Part shown: in pieces, positions 1-12,900 of the stretch
How the letters are laid out: the number at the start of each line of letters is the position of its first letter
Position numbering within the stretch: the stretch's first letter is position 1
DNA from: Halichondria panicea
Lineage: Eukaryota > Porifera > Demospongiae > Suberitida > Halichondriidae
Length of the DNA stretch: 64,000 nucleotides
NCBI RefSeq assembly: GCF_963675165.1
Contig: NC_087391.1
Coordinates: 3,460,646 to 3,524,645, forward strand
Direction: 5' to 3'
Translations under genes and position numbers: made by a program
Notes under the pieces: model-generated
Seen by the model: the letters and a program-made list of their open reading frames with translations, nothing else
Databases searched by the model: none
What the model was told of the DNA's origin: nothing

Positions 1-656
1 CAGGTTTCTTTGCTGAGGTTTCTTTGCTGTGATCCTTGTCCACAGTGTGTACCACCAAAACTCTGTGCTCAAAATTAATGTTTCAGCAGATTGCCTCATG
101 TCTGTATTGCTCCTGAGTTGCTGTGCTAGACAACTCAGCCATACAACACTACATGCACTGCATTATTACATCACTCCTCTGGTTTCTTTATAATCATGTC
201 ACCTGGCGAGGGTTTGCACTTTAGCTAGACGATAGAAATTACCAATAGCTAGCGTTCTAGCTAGTGCAAAGCAAAACACTAAGTAGCAACAAATTTTACT
301 ATGCAAGCATCTGAAAAGTCTGCAAGCTAAACTAGTGCATTATTTTGTACATCCACTAATTGCATACAAGAAAACATGACTAGAAGCCTATAGAAACTCT
401 TACTTGCACTTCATTTATCATTGAGCAGCTGTAACACTCTACACAGAGAGACAGACAAACACACTACCGTATACCTCGCTGCGCCGAGGCATGATTACCC
501 CGTTAATAATTATTATAGTAACAAGAAAATGCTCTCAAAATGTATTTCAAAACCAGAGGTATATTGTATTTGCAAATGTGTGCTAAATGGACAATTTCCA
601 GCATTCAATGTTGGGTAATTGAGCCACTCTGCTTCCCATGCCGTTAATTATAACAC
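1..656. repeat. Left-edge repeat fragments (no gene seen)
   Basis: No coding exon is recognisable. Positions ~165-222 hold an inverted copy of the motif that begins the tandem units further right (GTTTCTTTATAATCATGTCA...GAGGGTTTGCACTTTAG). Positions ~225-515 match interspersed family A seen many times in this window: the CAATAGCTAGCG core, the ACATGACTAGAAGCCTATAG segment and the tail ACCGTATACCTCGCTGCGC followed by GAGGCATGA. The rest is unclassified AT-rich DNA. This lies downstream of the last MTR exon found, so it may be MTR intron or post-gene DNA. Confidence 0.6.
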
Positions 657-2640
657 TAGAGCACTAAAGTGCAAACCCTCGGCTGGTGACATGATAACAG
701 ATTATAAAGAAACCAGAAATATAATGCAGTGCATATAGTGATGTTGTTATCACGTATGACTTGCACAGCAACTCAGGAGCAATAAAACTAAACCAGACTG
801 GAGGCATGCTGAAACATTTGAGAACAGGTAGTGGTACTATAGATATATGCACTGTGGATTAGGAGAAGCCTGGAGCCTCAGAGAAGTATGGCTCCAGGTC
901 CTGCATGGAGTAGGATCCCAGTCAGCTAAAGCAGCAGGAGCTATAATTCACGCTTTCTACTTTAGTGATCCTGTTCCATTGTTCCTGGTATATACAGCTT
1001 TCTACTTTAGTGACCCTGTTCCATCGTTCTTGGTACAGGATCACTTCTGTTATAAGTAACGCATGTGCAAGTTCTGTTCAAGCTACATTTTGCTAGACAA
1101 AGAAGCTTTAACACCGAAAGCTGCCACTATCAAAAGTACTAACTTGTTGTGTGGAGGCTACTCATGCTGTAAACACAGTGCTAGAACGTCCAGGTAAGCA
1201 GACCTAGTCACAAGCTTGTTCAAGCTTCTTAGCTTTTGCTCGACAAAGAAGCTTTAACATTAAAATCTGCCACTATTTAAATCAAGATATTGTTGTGTGA
1301 AGGCTATCCATGCTGTAAACGCAGTGCTGTGGCATCCAGGTGAGTAGAAAAGCCTATCACAAACAAACAAACTAGAGCACTAAAGTGCAAACCCTCGGCT
1401 GGTGACATGATACTAAAGAAACCGGAGGAATGGTATAATTATAATGCAGTGCATGTAGCATGCCTATGACTAGCACAGCAACTCAAGAGCAATAAAACTA
1501 AACAACAACGTACAACTACATGAGACATGCACTGTGGACTGGGATCACAGCAAAGAAGCCTGGAGTCTTAGACTAAGAGAAGTATGGCTCCTGCTAGGCT
1601 AGAGCATAGGATCCAGAGTCAGTCAACAACCAGTCACAATTCTACTTTCTTGACCGTAGGCCTATTCAATTGTTCCTGGTACGGGATCACTTCAGCTGAA
1701 AATACGTAATGAAGCCTTGACTACGTATTTGCAGCTGAAGTGATCCCGTACCTTGACTCAAGGCCACGAGCAAGTTTAGCTTTTGCTCGCTTTTATTAGA
1801 CAAAGGAGCTTTAACATCAAAATCTTCCACTATTTACTGTTGTGTGAAGGCTATCCATGCTGTAAACGCAGTGCTGTGGCATCCAGGTGAGTAGAAAATC
1901 CCATCACAAACAAACAAACAAACAAACAAACTAGAGCACTAAAGTGCAAACCCTCGGCTGGTGACATGATTATAAAGAAACCAGAAATATAATGCAGTGC
2001 ATATAGTGATGTTGTTATCATGTACTTGCACAGCAACTCAGGAGCAATAAAACTAAACCAGACTGGAGGCATGCTGAAACATTTGAGAACAAGTAGTGAT
2101 ACTATAGATATATGCACTGTGGATTAGGATCACAGTAAAGAAGCCTGGAGTCTCAGAGAAGTATGGCTCCAGGTTCTGCAGGAGCTATAATTCAAGCTTC
2201 TACTTTAGTGACCCTCTTCCATTGTTCCTGGTATATACAGCTTCTACTTTAGTGACCCTGTTCCATCGTTCTTGGTACAGGATCACTTCAGTTATAAGTA
2301 ACGCATGTGCAAGTTCTGTTCAAGCTACATTTTGCTCGCTTTTATTAGACAAAGAAGCTTTAACACCGAAAGCTGCCACTATCAAAAGTACTAACTTGTT
2401 GTGTGGAGGCTACTCATGCTGTAAACGCAGTGCTAGAACATCTAGGTAAGCAGACCTAGTCACAAGCTTATTCAAGCTTCTTAGCTTTTGCTCGACAAAG
2501 AAGCTTTAACATCAAAATCTGCCACTATTTAAATCAAGATATTGTTCTGTGAAGGCTATCTATGCTGCAAACGCAGCGCTATGGCATCCAGGTGAGTAGA
2601 AACACTCATTACAAACAAACAAACAAACAGACAAACAAAC
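657..2640 (+). repeat. Three tandem units of ~0.6-0.7 kb
   Basis: Three successive copies start with AGCACTAAAGTGCAAACCCT at about 658, 1374 and 1932. Each continues through AATGCAGTGCAT, a GAAGCCTGGAG segment, ACAAAGAAGCTTTAACA and ends with a GCATCCAGGTGAGTAGAAA segment followed by an (ACAA)n tract. Copies 1 and 3 are nearly collinear; copy 2 is shorter and more diverged and contains a long hairpin. Short open frames here are not conserved between copies, so I do not call genes. A small further fragment of the same start motif lies at ~3846-3990 inside an MTR intron. Confidence 0.8.
1678..1752. repeat. Perfect-looking long hairpin
   Basis: The left arm GGTACGGGATCACTTCAGCT at 1678 is followed by GAAAATACGTA. 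It is mirrored by TACGTATTTGC and AGCTGAAGTGATCCCGTACC ending at 1752, around a ~13-base loop. The stem is about 31 bp with one or two imperfections and sits inside tandem unit 2. Confidence 0.8.
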
Positions 2641-2734
2641 CAACCGACTACTATACCCGTGGCCGCCCACGCGCTCCTCGGGTAATAAAGCGATACGTAC
2701 AGCAGATTACAAGCGAAACTTAATTACGACATAC

Positions 2735-3807
2735 CTTGAAGTTGTAGCACCTCCTATGAGGAGTGGTATCTGTAATCCTACTCTATTCATTTCCTTGGCT
2801 ACATAAACCATTTCTTCTAGGGACGGTGTGATAAGTCCAGACAATCCAACAAAGTCTACAAACAAATAACTCTAAACAAAGGATTCAACACCTTGTAGGT
2901 AATTGGCTGTTGTTTCCTACACCTACGTACCAGCTTTTTCTTCAACAGCTGTATTGATGATTTTGTCACATGAGGTCATCACACCCAAATCGATAACTCT
3001 ACAATTATTGTAAATAGGGTACATGTGCAAGATAAATTATTCTTAGCATATACCTGTAGTTATTGCACCCGAGCACCACACCAACTATGTTCTTCCCAAT
3101 ATCATGCACATCTCCCTTCACAGTGGCTAAAACCACAGTACCTGAATGATAAGCCTATACAGAAACAACTGTAAAATTAAGTTTTTTTTTATTGAATAAC
3201 TCACAGCTGCATCAACTGTTTCTCCTGCATCAGTAGCTTCAGCAAGCTGTTTAGCTTTCTCCTCTTCCATGAATGGTATCAAATACGCCACAGCTTTTTT
3301 CATTACACGGGCTGATTTGATTACCTGTGGCAAATGGTAACGTTAAACCATGCATTGAATTGCACTGCCAATGTAAGTAAAACATCATGATAAATGCATG
3401 GGCCATGACATAATAAATTGGCTGTTCAGTTCTGCCCCGATCGGACTCTATACCTGAGGAAGAAACATTTTCCCCGCTCCAAACAGGTCCCCGACTACGC
3501 TCATTCCCTGTACAGAATGACATTTACAGGGTAACATATGAGCCATAATTGACATGGATGGACATTTTCTCACCTTCATCAATGGACCTTCAATGACCCT
3601 GAGCGGTCTGTCCACATTATTTCTAGCTTCTGTTGTGTCCTCAACAATGTATTTGTCAATTCCCTATTAACAGGAAAGTAGTTTTAACATGCCAGAATTG
3701 TTATTTAACTGACTCACCTTGACAAGGGAGTGAACAATTCGCTGTTCTAGAGGTAATGATCTCCACTCATCAGTTGTGACAGCCTTCTTCGATGATTTTC
3801 CAGCTAA
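2735..3807 (-). other. MTR: MTR exons 20-26: cobalamin-binding domain
   Basis: Exons encode the helical cap ([20 protein letters not shown]) and the Rossmann B12 domain. [19 protein letters not shown] contains the D-x-H-x-x-G motif near residue 790. [20 protein letters not shown] and [12 protein letters not shown] follow. The last donor is AAG|GTATG at 2735/2734, so the gene continues, but no activation-domain exon is visible to the left. Confidence 0.93.
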
Positions 3808-6800
3808 CTATACATGCATGTAGCAGAAAGAAATTTTTAGTTATTACTGTGCTAAACCCTCGGTTGTTGACATGAATAACATAAATCTATAGAAACCAGA
3901 GGAGTTAAATAGCAATAAATGCAGTAGTATGTATATACAAGTATGCAGCAATTGAAGTAGACTAGAGGTATAATTATGCTGAAACTTGCGATTTTTTACT
4001 ATCTAGACTAAAATAACGAATAAAATAACGCACTGTAAACATCTTGGTGATCATGCAAGTATATATCTGGAAGGACTACCTGGGCATATTCAAGAAGTTT
4101 CTCAGTGGCTTGGCTGTTCTTGTTCCAGAGCACATCCTCACACAGTATCAGGAGATCTTTTGGGATATCATCATACACAGGGAGGTTTCCAGCATTCACT
4201 ATGCCCATATCCATTCCAGTCTAATATCACATGTACAGCAACGTACATCGTAGCAATTAAACAACATGCATGCAGTTACAATTTTCAGTGAAGAAGTATT
4301 TACACATGTGTGTATACGTATGTCCACCAATTACAAACCTGTATTGCGTGGTACAAGAAAACACTATGCATTGCCTCTCGCACGCTGTCAACCCCTCTGA
4401 AGGAGAATGAGAAGTTTGATAAGCCTCCACTGACACGAGCCCCAGGCAACGTAGACTAAAAGGAAGCACATAATTATAACTACACACTAGCTGTTTACAA
4501 TATTTCACATACAGAACCTTGGACGAACAAAAACCCACTTTGATCAGATTCGTAGCCTCCATGTAGGTCACTCCATAGCTATTGTGTTCATCTATTCCAG
4601 TGGCCACTGTGAGAATGTTGGGATCAAAAATGATGTCATTCGGATTAAAATTCAAGTTGTCCACAAGCAAGTTGTAAGAGCGTTGGCAAATTTTGATCTT
4701 GTGTTGCGCTGAGGTTGCCTATGGCACAAAAAAAATTAAAAAAAGTGCTGTACGCATACCACTAAGCGTACCTGACCAGTCTCGTCGAATGCCATTACAA
4801 CTAAGGCAGCACCAAATCGTTTGACAACAGCGGCTTTTTCGAGAAAATCTTTCTCCCCTTCCTTCAGGCTAATAGAATTGACCACGCATTTGCCTTGACT
4901 ACATTTCAACCCAGCAATAATCACATCAAAGTTAGAAGAGTCTATACACACTGGAATCTGCAAATACCAACATATTTGAACACAAAAAACAGCATACAAA
5001 GTAACAAACCCGAGCCACATCTGGTTCAGTAGAGATCAGATTCAGAAACTTCTGCATAGCTCCTACTCCATCCAGAAGCCCTTCATCCATGTTAATATCC
5101 AAAATTTGGGCCCCTTTCTCCACCTGATCTTTGGCAACAGCCACCGCCTCCTAAAATTCATGAAGATGTATAATGTTAGTATAACCAGATTTATATTCAA
5201 CATATGACATTAAAGCACTAGCTACAGGAGTCAAAAAAGAGCTGCAAAGCTAAACACTGCAGCGCCATTGTGAACTTAGACCTCTTTCAGATCCAGACCC
5301 ACCCCTTTTTTAATTATTCATTGACAGGAAATGTAAAATCGTACATATAAAAGAAATAATCAATCCATCGAATACCATAATAGCGGGTAATTTTCGTGGG
5401 GTAAACATTCGTTCAACTCAAAAACGGTGATTTTCACGCGTAAAAATGTAGTTTGACTTCCTTGCCTGCACTGCATTGCATTGCATGCGTTCTGGTAAGC
5501 CACGCCTACGTTTTCATGGGGGAAAATTTCATCTTGCCCACGAAAATTACCCGCTATATAGTATAGAATTCTATTTCCGTTTTCTAATAACACTCTATTT
5601 CGTAACAATTCAGTACACTAATGAAAGCACCGCTGGTGCTGATGCCTCGGTGGAGGTGACAATTAAAGCTACCTGAGTCTGCGCTATTTTTGTGTTTAGT
5701 CAGCAGTTTTAGAGATAGCTAATGGCCATCAGGGAAATGAGCAGTCTGACTCCTTACTCCAAGCTGTACAATATTGAACACTGCACCTTGCTTCTGATTT
5801 AAAATCTCTAAGGTTTTTTTCTAGCCAAAGCTACGGAGATGAGGCCTCTCTTCTTGGATTGAACAGGAGTCTGGCATATAGGTGATTCTCTGGATCTTTT
5901 ACTGCTCATCTCTAGCTGTTGATATCTTGTGTACAACTAAACTGCTGACTAGACACAATAGCGCCGACTCAGCACATTAATGACTTATAGCGATATTTTT
6001 GCACGTGATCTCAACTTCCTTCCAACCTCCTCTGATACATGTATGTATGACGAATGAATTGGGTTCTGGCAAATTTATGACATAATAGGTTAGGCATAAT
6101 TGGATTAAAATTGTGACATAGCTATTATCATGATGACATTTTAATTTTGCTGCATGCAGGCAGAATCCAGAATCAAAAGGAAATTCAGAGAGTGGGTAAT
6201 GATCGACTATGAATATTGTTAAAAACTAACCTATGCCCAAGTCCCAGTCTAAAAAGTAATGGCTGCATCACAGAGCCTTGCAGCTCTCTTCTCACTCTTG
6301 CAGCTACCAATAGCTAGCATTCTAGTGCAGAGCCAACTACTAAGTAGAATAACACTCCGTGGACAAGATTGCTACGCACTCTTCTGAAAAGGCTGCAATG
6401 GCATTCCAGGTATTGGTAAGCAAAACTAGGCATAACTAGAGGAACCAAGCATTATTTTGCAAATCCACCAACTAAAATCCAAGAAAACATGACTAGAAGC
6501 CTACATTTAAGGAATAGCAGCTTTTCTGCAGTATGAATGAAATTCGTGGGTGTAAATGTTCGCGGTGATCAGCAAAAACCACAAAAACATTTATACCCGC
6601 TATATGGTAGTCATGTGGCCTATCATGAACCAAGAGCCTTGGATTCCATGCCACAGAGAAGGAGTTTTGCTTCTTCCGAGTTTCGAGGGCGCCCTGGATC
6701 GAGGTTAGATTAACTATCGTATAGCTGGTAATATTTGTAGTTTTCGAAGTTGAAGTTCTGACCACGAATATTTTACATTAAAAGTAAAACTCGAGAACGA

Positions 6801-6917
6801 AGCATTAATTTGCAAATCCACAAATTGCAATCCGTGTCTTTTCTATGGAAATTAACTCTTATACTTGCACTTCATTTATCCTTTAGCAGCAGTAACAGTC
6901 TCCACGCACGCACGCAC

Positions 6918-6951
<34 letters not shown>

Positions 6952-9900
6952 CCATATGTATACCTCACTGCGCAGCCGAGGCAAAATTATGACTCAATCA
7001 GATTATTATACTCACAGTTACTAGTAATCTACCAATCTACACTCAAAACGTCATATCCGCCATATTAAAAATCTGGTTTGGGGCGACCAGTATACGGAAT
7101 AGCGAGGTAGCCGCATTTCAGCTCTAGCTAATTCAACAACCTTTAGTTTGCCATCAAAAGTTCTTTTCACCTGAACTCTGCCATGAGAAAGACTCAGCCA
7201 TGAGAAAGTCTTCGTGAAGCACTAACAAGCTGCAAAACCATGTACCTATAGTAACTACGTACATGTAGCTAGCTGGTAGTATTAACATTTTTTTTGGCTG
7301 CTACATGCAGAAATGCTTGAGTCAAAGTTCACTGAGGCTACTAAATGTTTCATTTTTCTAGCAAGGGGGGCTACTATTTGAGTGCGGCCTCTGATTGAGC
7401 ATATACGGTAATTCAAACAATTTTCGTGTACTTAATTTTCGTGTAGGATGGCTAACCCACAAAATCAGCAAAAATACGGTGTATGCACTGGCTAGATCTA
7501 CCATAGGCATAGCCCAGTTGGGCGGATCAAGCTCAACCCTGGGCACTCACGTAAGGTTGGGAACCACTAGCTGCCATGTCAGGGGTTTATACCACCAGTA
7601 CTTAGGGTGTGGCTATAATTATGCCTCAAGGCATAGCCGCACGAAGGATACGGTAAAGCTGACTGTGTGTGTGTGTATGTGTGTCTGTCTGTCTGTGTGT
7701 CTGTTCCAGCTGTAACTGCTCAACGATTGAAATGCGACGAAAACTAACAGCTTCTATAGGCTTCTAGCCACGTTCTCTTGGATTTTGATTCGTGGATTAG
7801 CAAACTAAAGCTACTTTCTCGAGTTATGGCTAGTTTGACTCAAATTGAAGGCTGTTGCAGTCTCTTTAGAATCTTTTATAGCATCATTTGTTTGCACAAA
7901 CTTTCTATTCGAGTTAGCCTTGCACTAAAGCGCTAGCTTTTTGTTAGCTACAAGAGTCAGAATGAACTGCTAAAGAAGCTAGCTATTTTAGTAGCCATTA
8001 TTGAACTTGCACACACCCCTTATTCCTGGATGTAATGCGCATGCGCGCTCAATACCACGTGTAAGAGAATCCATTTTGAACCCCAGATCCTGGCAGAATC
8101 AATTTTCTTCTTTGTTGAGGTCCTGGTCAGCCACAAACCAACCTTTTCTGATAACTCTTTTTAGACTGCTTGTTATAGATTCTACTTTCTGTGATTTAAT
8201 TCTGCTTATCTCACAGATTGGACACCCCTTTCTTGTGAAACAATTAAAGCACATTGCAAATTATTTACCTCTTCTATAACACTCCAATACTTTTGAGCGA
8301 AAGAAGAAAAAAAATGGCGAGAGGCATAAGCAAGCGCACGCTTTCAACACTCGTTATGATTATTAATTATAAGTGGGCACAGTAACCACAAAGCTCAGTT
8401 AAAATGTTACTGCAAGAGTCATTTCTTATGCCAGTAGCTCTAACTTGACTTAGCATGTTCCTAGACTCCGCCTTGGATTGAAGAGAAGGACTGCTTGCGC
8501 ATGCGCAAAAATATATTTTCCCCTTCAAATTTCCTGAAATTTAATCAGAAAAAATAATATTGTTATACCGTATAGCGCGAAATTTTCGAGGCACTTATAT
8601 TTCGTGGATTGGCCTCTAAAAGCCATTTCGTTGCACAATGTTCGCGGAATGACTGCTTACCGGAAGCCACGCCTTTAAATATTTGCATGATAGCAGGTAA
8701 TTCTAATTAAAGAACAATTTTCGTAGACTTAATTTTCGTGTAGAATTCTAACCCACGAAATCCGCGATTTCGCACTATACAGTAATAATGAGCTGACCTC
8801 TGCTGATCTACCTGCTGTTGCCTAGCTCTGGCTCTTCAGTCCCTCCCTTTGATGCACAAGAGAGCTATATAGAGACAGCTAGCCTACATGTACATGTATG
8901 TGAGCAGTCTATGTGAGCAGATGAAGTTGCACTGGCTTGCAGAGTTGCAGTACGAGGTGGCCACGCCCATCTAGGTAAGTGCATCGTTTGTTTCTTTATT
9001 GCCTTATAGCGCCCCCGGAGGGAGCCCAACCCACATCCGTTATAATTATACATGTATTTATATATATATATACCGTACTCTACCGAGATTACGCCCACCC
9101 TACTTGCATGCTACAAAGCAGCTACAGGTGGGATGGGCCTAATTTCGAAAACAGTAGTTTTGTCGAAATTAAGCCCACCCAGGTGTTTGCCTCGAAATTA
9201 AGCCCACTCATTAAGAAACTATTCTTCTCTGTCTGCGTCTGAGGCCTGCCAGCTCTTGAAATACAATGAATACATCAACATACAACAACGGTAAATGCAT
9301 GGGTAAAGTAGCTACGTATAAAGAGTCAAAATTCTGCATCAGAAGATTGTTCCTTCACTGTCAGAGTCTTCAACAGAGATTCAGAGAAGACTGTCCTTGT
9401 CTCTTATACTTGCTAATAGGATCTAGCTATATCTAGCTATATATCCAGCTATATTCAGAGCTAGCTAGCTAGAGACAGAGCTGTAGGATTGTTGTACAGC
9501 TATTTTCTTTCTGAGAGTCAGTAGCAGTACAGTAGACTTTCACCTAAGTTAGTAATAGTATTAGACGGGGCGTGGCCTGTCTATATAGGCTAGTGTCAGC
9601 TTTCAGACGATTGTCATCCACAGGCTATATGAACAGGCCACGACTCATCTCAGTCTTTTGTTAACATAGCACGTTATGGCTATCAGATGGGCTAGAAACC
9701 TTCAATCTAACTTTCTACAGTTCATTTAGTCTAGAGAGTAGATTACCACAAATGTGTGAGTAGTTGTACTTAAATGTAAATATCTTTTGAATGGAGCATT
9801 TCTAAGAAATGGTGTTGATACTCGTGTGTAGATGAATGACTGAACTACAACATATCCAAAAATGTTTCCATGGAAACATAAGGTGGTGGGTTTGTGGTGA

Positions 9901-12900
9901 TTAATAGAACAACAGCAAATTGTTATAGTGGGTAATCGGTTAGAGTAATAAAACACTAACCTTAAACAGCTAAGGTCTTAGACTTTTGTCACACAATATA
10001 TGTTTAGGTTTCCTGGCCATCCCTTTATGGGTCTTACAAATGCTCACAGTGTCTATAATTCATGATTTACCGGTTTTTAGGTACACTTTTGGTTAGAGTA
10101 ATATCTTCTGAACATTTTATAGTTTAGCTTTAAAAGTTCTCTGGGCTACATTTTGATACCAAGAACATCCTCTATGCTTATTCCATTGTTGAGATATCAC
10201 TGAAAAACTACATATTCTACTATTTTCTACTGTTTTGATGACATCACAAGCTGCTAATCACAAATCGATGACACTCTAATTAACTTGGAGATCTAGACAA
10301 ATGCAAATTGGAGACTGAGACTGAGACTGAGACTGTGCTGTGCGCTGTGCTCTTAGAGTGAGTGCTAAGAGAGAGACCAATTTTTTATTTTCCCTTAAGA
10401 GAGAGACCAATTTTTTATTTTCCTTTATTTCATTAGTATTATTATTTTATTTACTTATTTTTCTTTGGGGAACACTCAAAAGAGTGAATATACCCACTAC
10501 TGACTAAAGTGACTAAGTGACAAGAGTGACAAGGACTTGAGAGATGCCCTGTTGCAAGTGTAATAGAACAGGCTCGTGTAGAGGGTGCGTCTGTGTAAAG
10601 GCCAAAAGACCCTGTGCTAACTGTCTGCCAAGCAAGCTTGGCAACTATTCGAACCCAAGTGCTACTGGGCCATCTTCTCTATCGTCCCAGAATCAACTAT
10701 TGCAACCCTTGAGTCAGCTACCTGTAAACTTACCTGCAAACCAACCACCATATCAACCACCTCCGAGTCAACCATCTGTGAGTCAACCTGATAACCTAAA
10801 CCTACGGACACAGAATCAACAATGGCAACCCGTGAGTCAGCTACCTGTAAACCTATCTGCAAACCAACCACCAAATCAATCACCTCCGAGTCAACCATCT
10901 GTGAGTCAACCCGAAAACCTAACGGCAAACCAACCTAATCAGCCACCCCAGAGGGAGCATAGTGAACAAGTCGCCGATTTGCCAAGCCCCTCCCCAACCA
11001 AAACTCCCGTGTTTTCATGGGGCGTTCATAGTGCAACAGATTTCTGTGGCATTCTAGAGGCCACATATACAGAAGTAATACACTGGAGAAAGAACTCCTT
11101 CACAGTGCCTTTTGGAAAAGCCGGGAAAGAATTCGTTGATGAGCTGTCTAATCTCTACGCAGCGTTTGCCTCTGCGTCTGCTCTAGAATCAGTGGCCCTG
11201 AAGGCAGCCACCGTCCTCCCCATTTTGTCTCTACAGAAACCCCATAGAGCTTCTAAAAACAAAGAAAACAGTGCTTGCCTGACAAGAAGATTGAATACCT
11301 GGAAGGAAGGAAACCTAAACGACCTATTGCTTGAAGGGAGAACGATCCAAAGACGGTTGCGTGCACCGGTAGTATCTAAGTACGCTGCAAATCAATCCCA
11401 GGCACGCCTATTTGCCAACAAGATGTTCGCCGGAAAATGTGGAGCAGCACTGGATATACTCGCTGACAATAGAGAAGGGGGTGTACTACACCTTGCTGAC
11501 CGTGTGGACCCAAACAACCCTAATTCTCTCACAGTTAGAGAAGCCCTGGCAAACAAACACCCTAAAGGACAGCCCCCCCATCCAAACTGCATCCTTCCTT
11601 CGCCACCACAAGAAGTACACCCGGTTGTCTTTGACGCCCTAGACGCCTCCTCCATTCGCTCAGCTGCACTTCACACATCTGGCTCTGCAGGACCCTCCGG
11701 CCTGGACGCATACCAATGGCGGAGGTTATGTACCTCTTTCAAGAGAGCGTCAGACGAACTCTGTCACCAACTTGCCATGGTTGCGAGAAGACTCTGTACC
11801 TCCTATGTAGCCCCCCCCCTGATTGCCCCTTTCCTGGCATGTCGACTCATTGCACTCGACAAAAACCCTGGGGTTCGTCCTATTGGCATAGGAGACACAG
11901 CACGAAGAATAATTGCCAAAGCTACCCTGTCCTTAATTAAAACGACATCCAAGAAGCGTCAGGCTGCATCCAACTCTGTGGAGGGCAGTTGTCGGGCATA
12001 GAAGCCGCTGTACACGCAGCTAGAAGGTGCCTTGATTCGGATAACAATGAAGCCATTCTCCTAGCAGATGCTACCAACGCATTTAACTCACTGAACCGCA
12101 AAGTTGCCCTCCACAACATACGCAGACTCTGCCCGGCACTGGCCACCATCCTCATCAACACCTACAGAGAGCCCACAGATCTTTACGTTGATGGAGACCG
12201 CCTACTCTCCCAAGAAGGCACCACACAAGGTGACCCCCTTGCCATGCCCATGTATGCTCTGGCCAGCATTCCCCTCATCACAAAACTCTCTAACACTAAC
12301 ATCACCCAAATTTGGTATGCGGACGATGCTGCAGCTGCGGGGAAAATATCTGACCTACGCGAGTGGTGGGACACCTTAACCAAAGAGGCCCAGCCTTTGG
12401 ATACTACCCGAACCCCCTAAAGACATGGTTGGTTACTAAGGAGGGATTCCACACCATTGGGTCCACTACCTTCCACCAGACTGGTGTGAACGTCACTCCG
12501 GATGGAAGACCCTACCTAGGATCACCCATTGGCTCCCCAGGGTACATGGAGTCCTTTGCTGAGTCTAAAGTTGCCAGCTGGTCTGCACTCGTGACTAACC
12601 TTGCAGACATTGCCACCACCCAGCCACACGCCGCCTACTCTGCATTAAACCATGGATTATCAAGCAAATGGACCTATATGTGTCGCACAACACCAAGCAG
12701 GATCATGAGTCAAAGACTGGCACCGCTGGACGAAGCTCTGCGTAAGAAACTAATTCCTTCCCTCACAGGTACTCCTCCACCAAACGACACTGAATATACA
12801 CTCTTTGCCCTTCCAGCAAGGGAAGGTGGACTAGGTATCCGTATACCATCCAAACAGGCTACTCATGAATACAATGCCTCCCTATTCGTCACATCTGCCC

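Noticed and set aside
4008-4253. Plus-strand ORF opposite MTR exon 19
   Set aside because: Antisense shadow of a clearly coding MTR exon.
6810-7068. Thr/His/Ala-rich ORFs
   Set aside because: Produced by the CA/CACG microsatellite within the family A repeat.
11412-12379. Additional ORFs in other frames of the retrotransposon
   Set aside because: They are shadows of the reverse transcriptase coding frame; none shows motifs.
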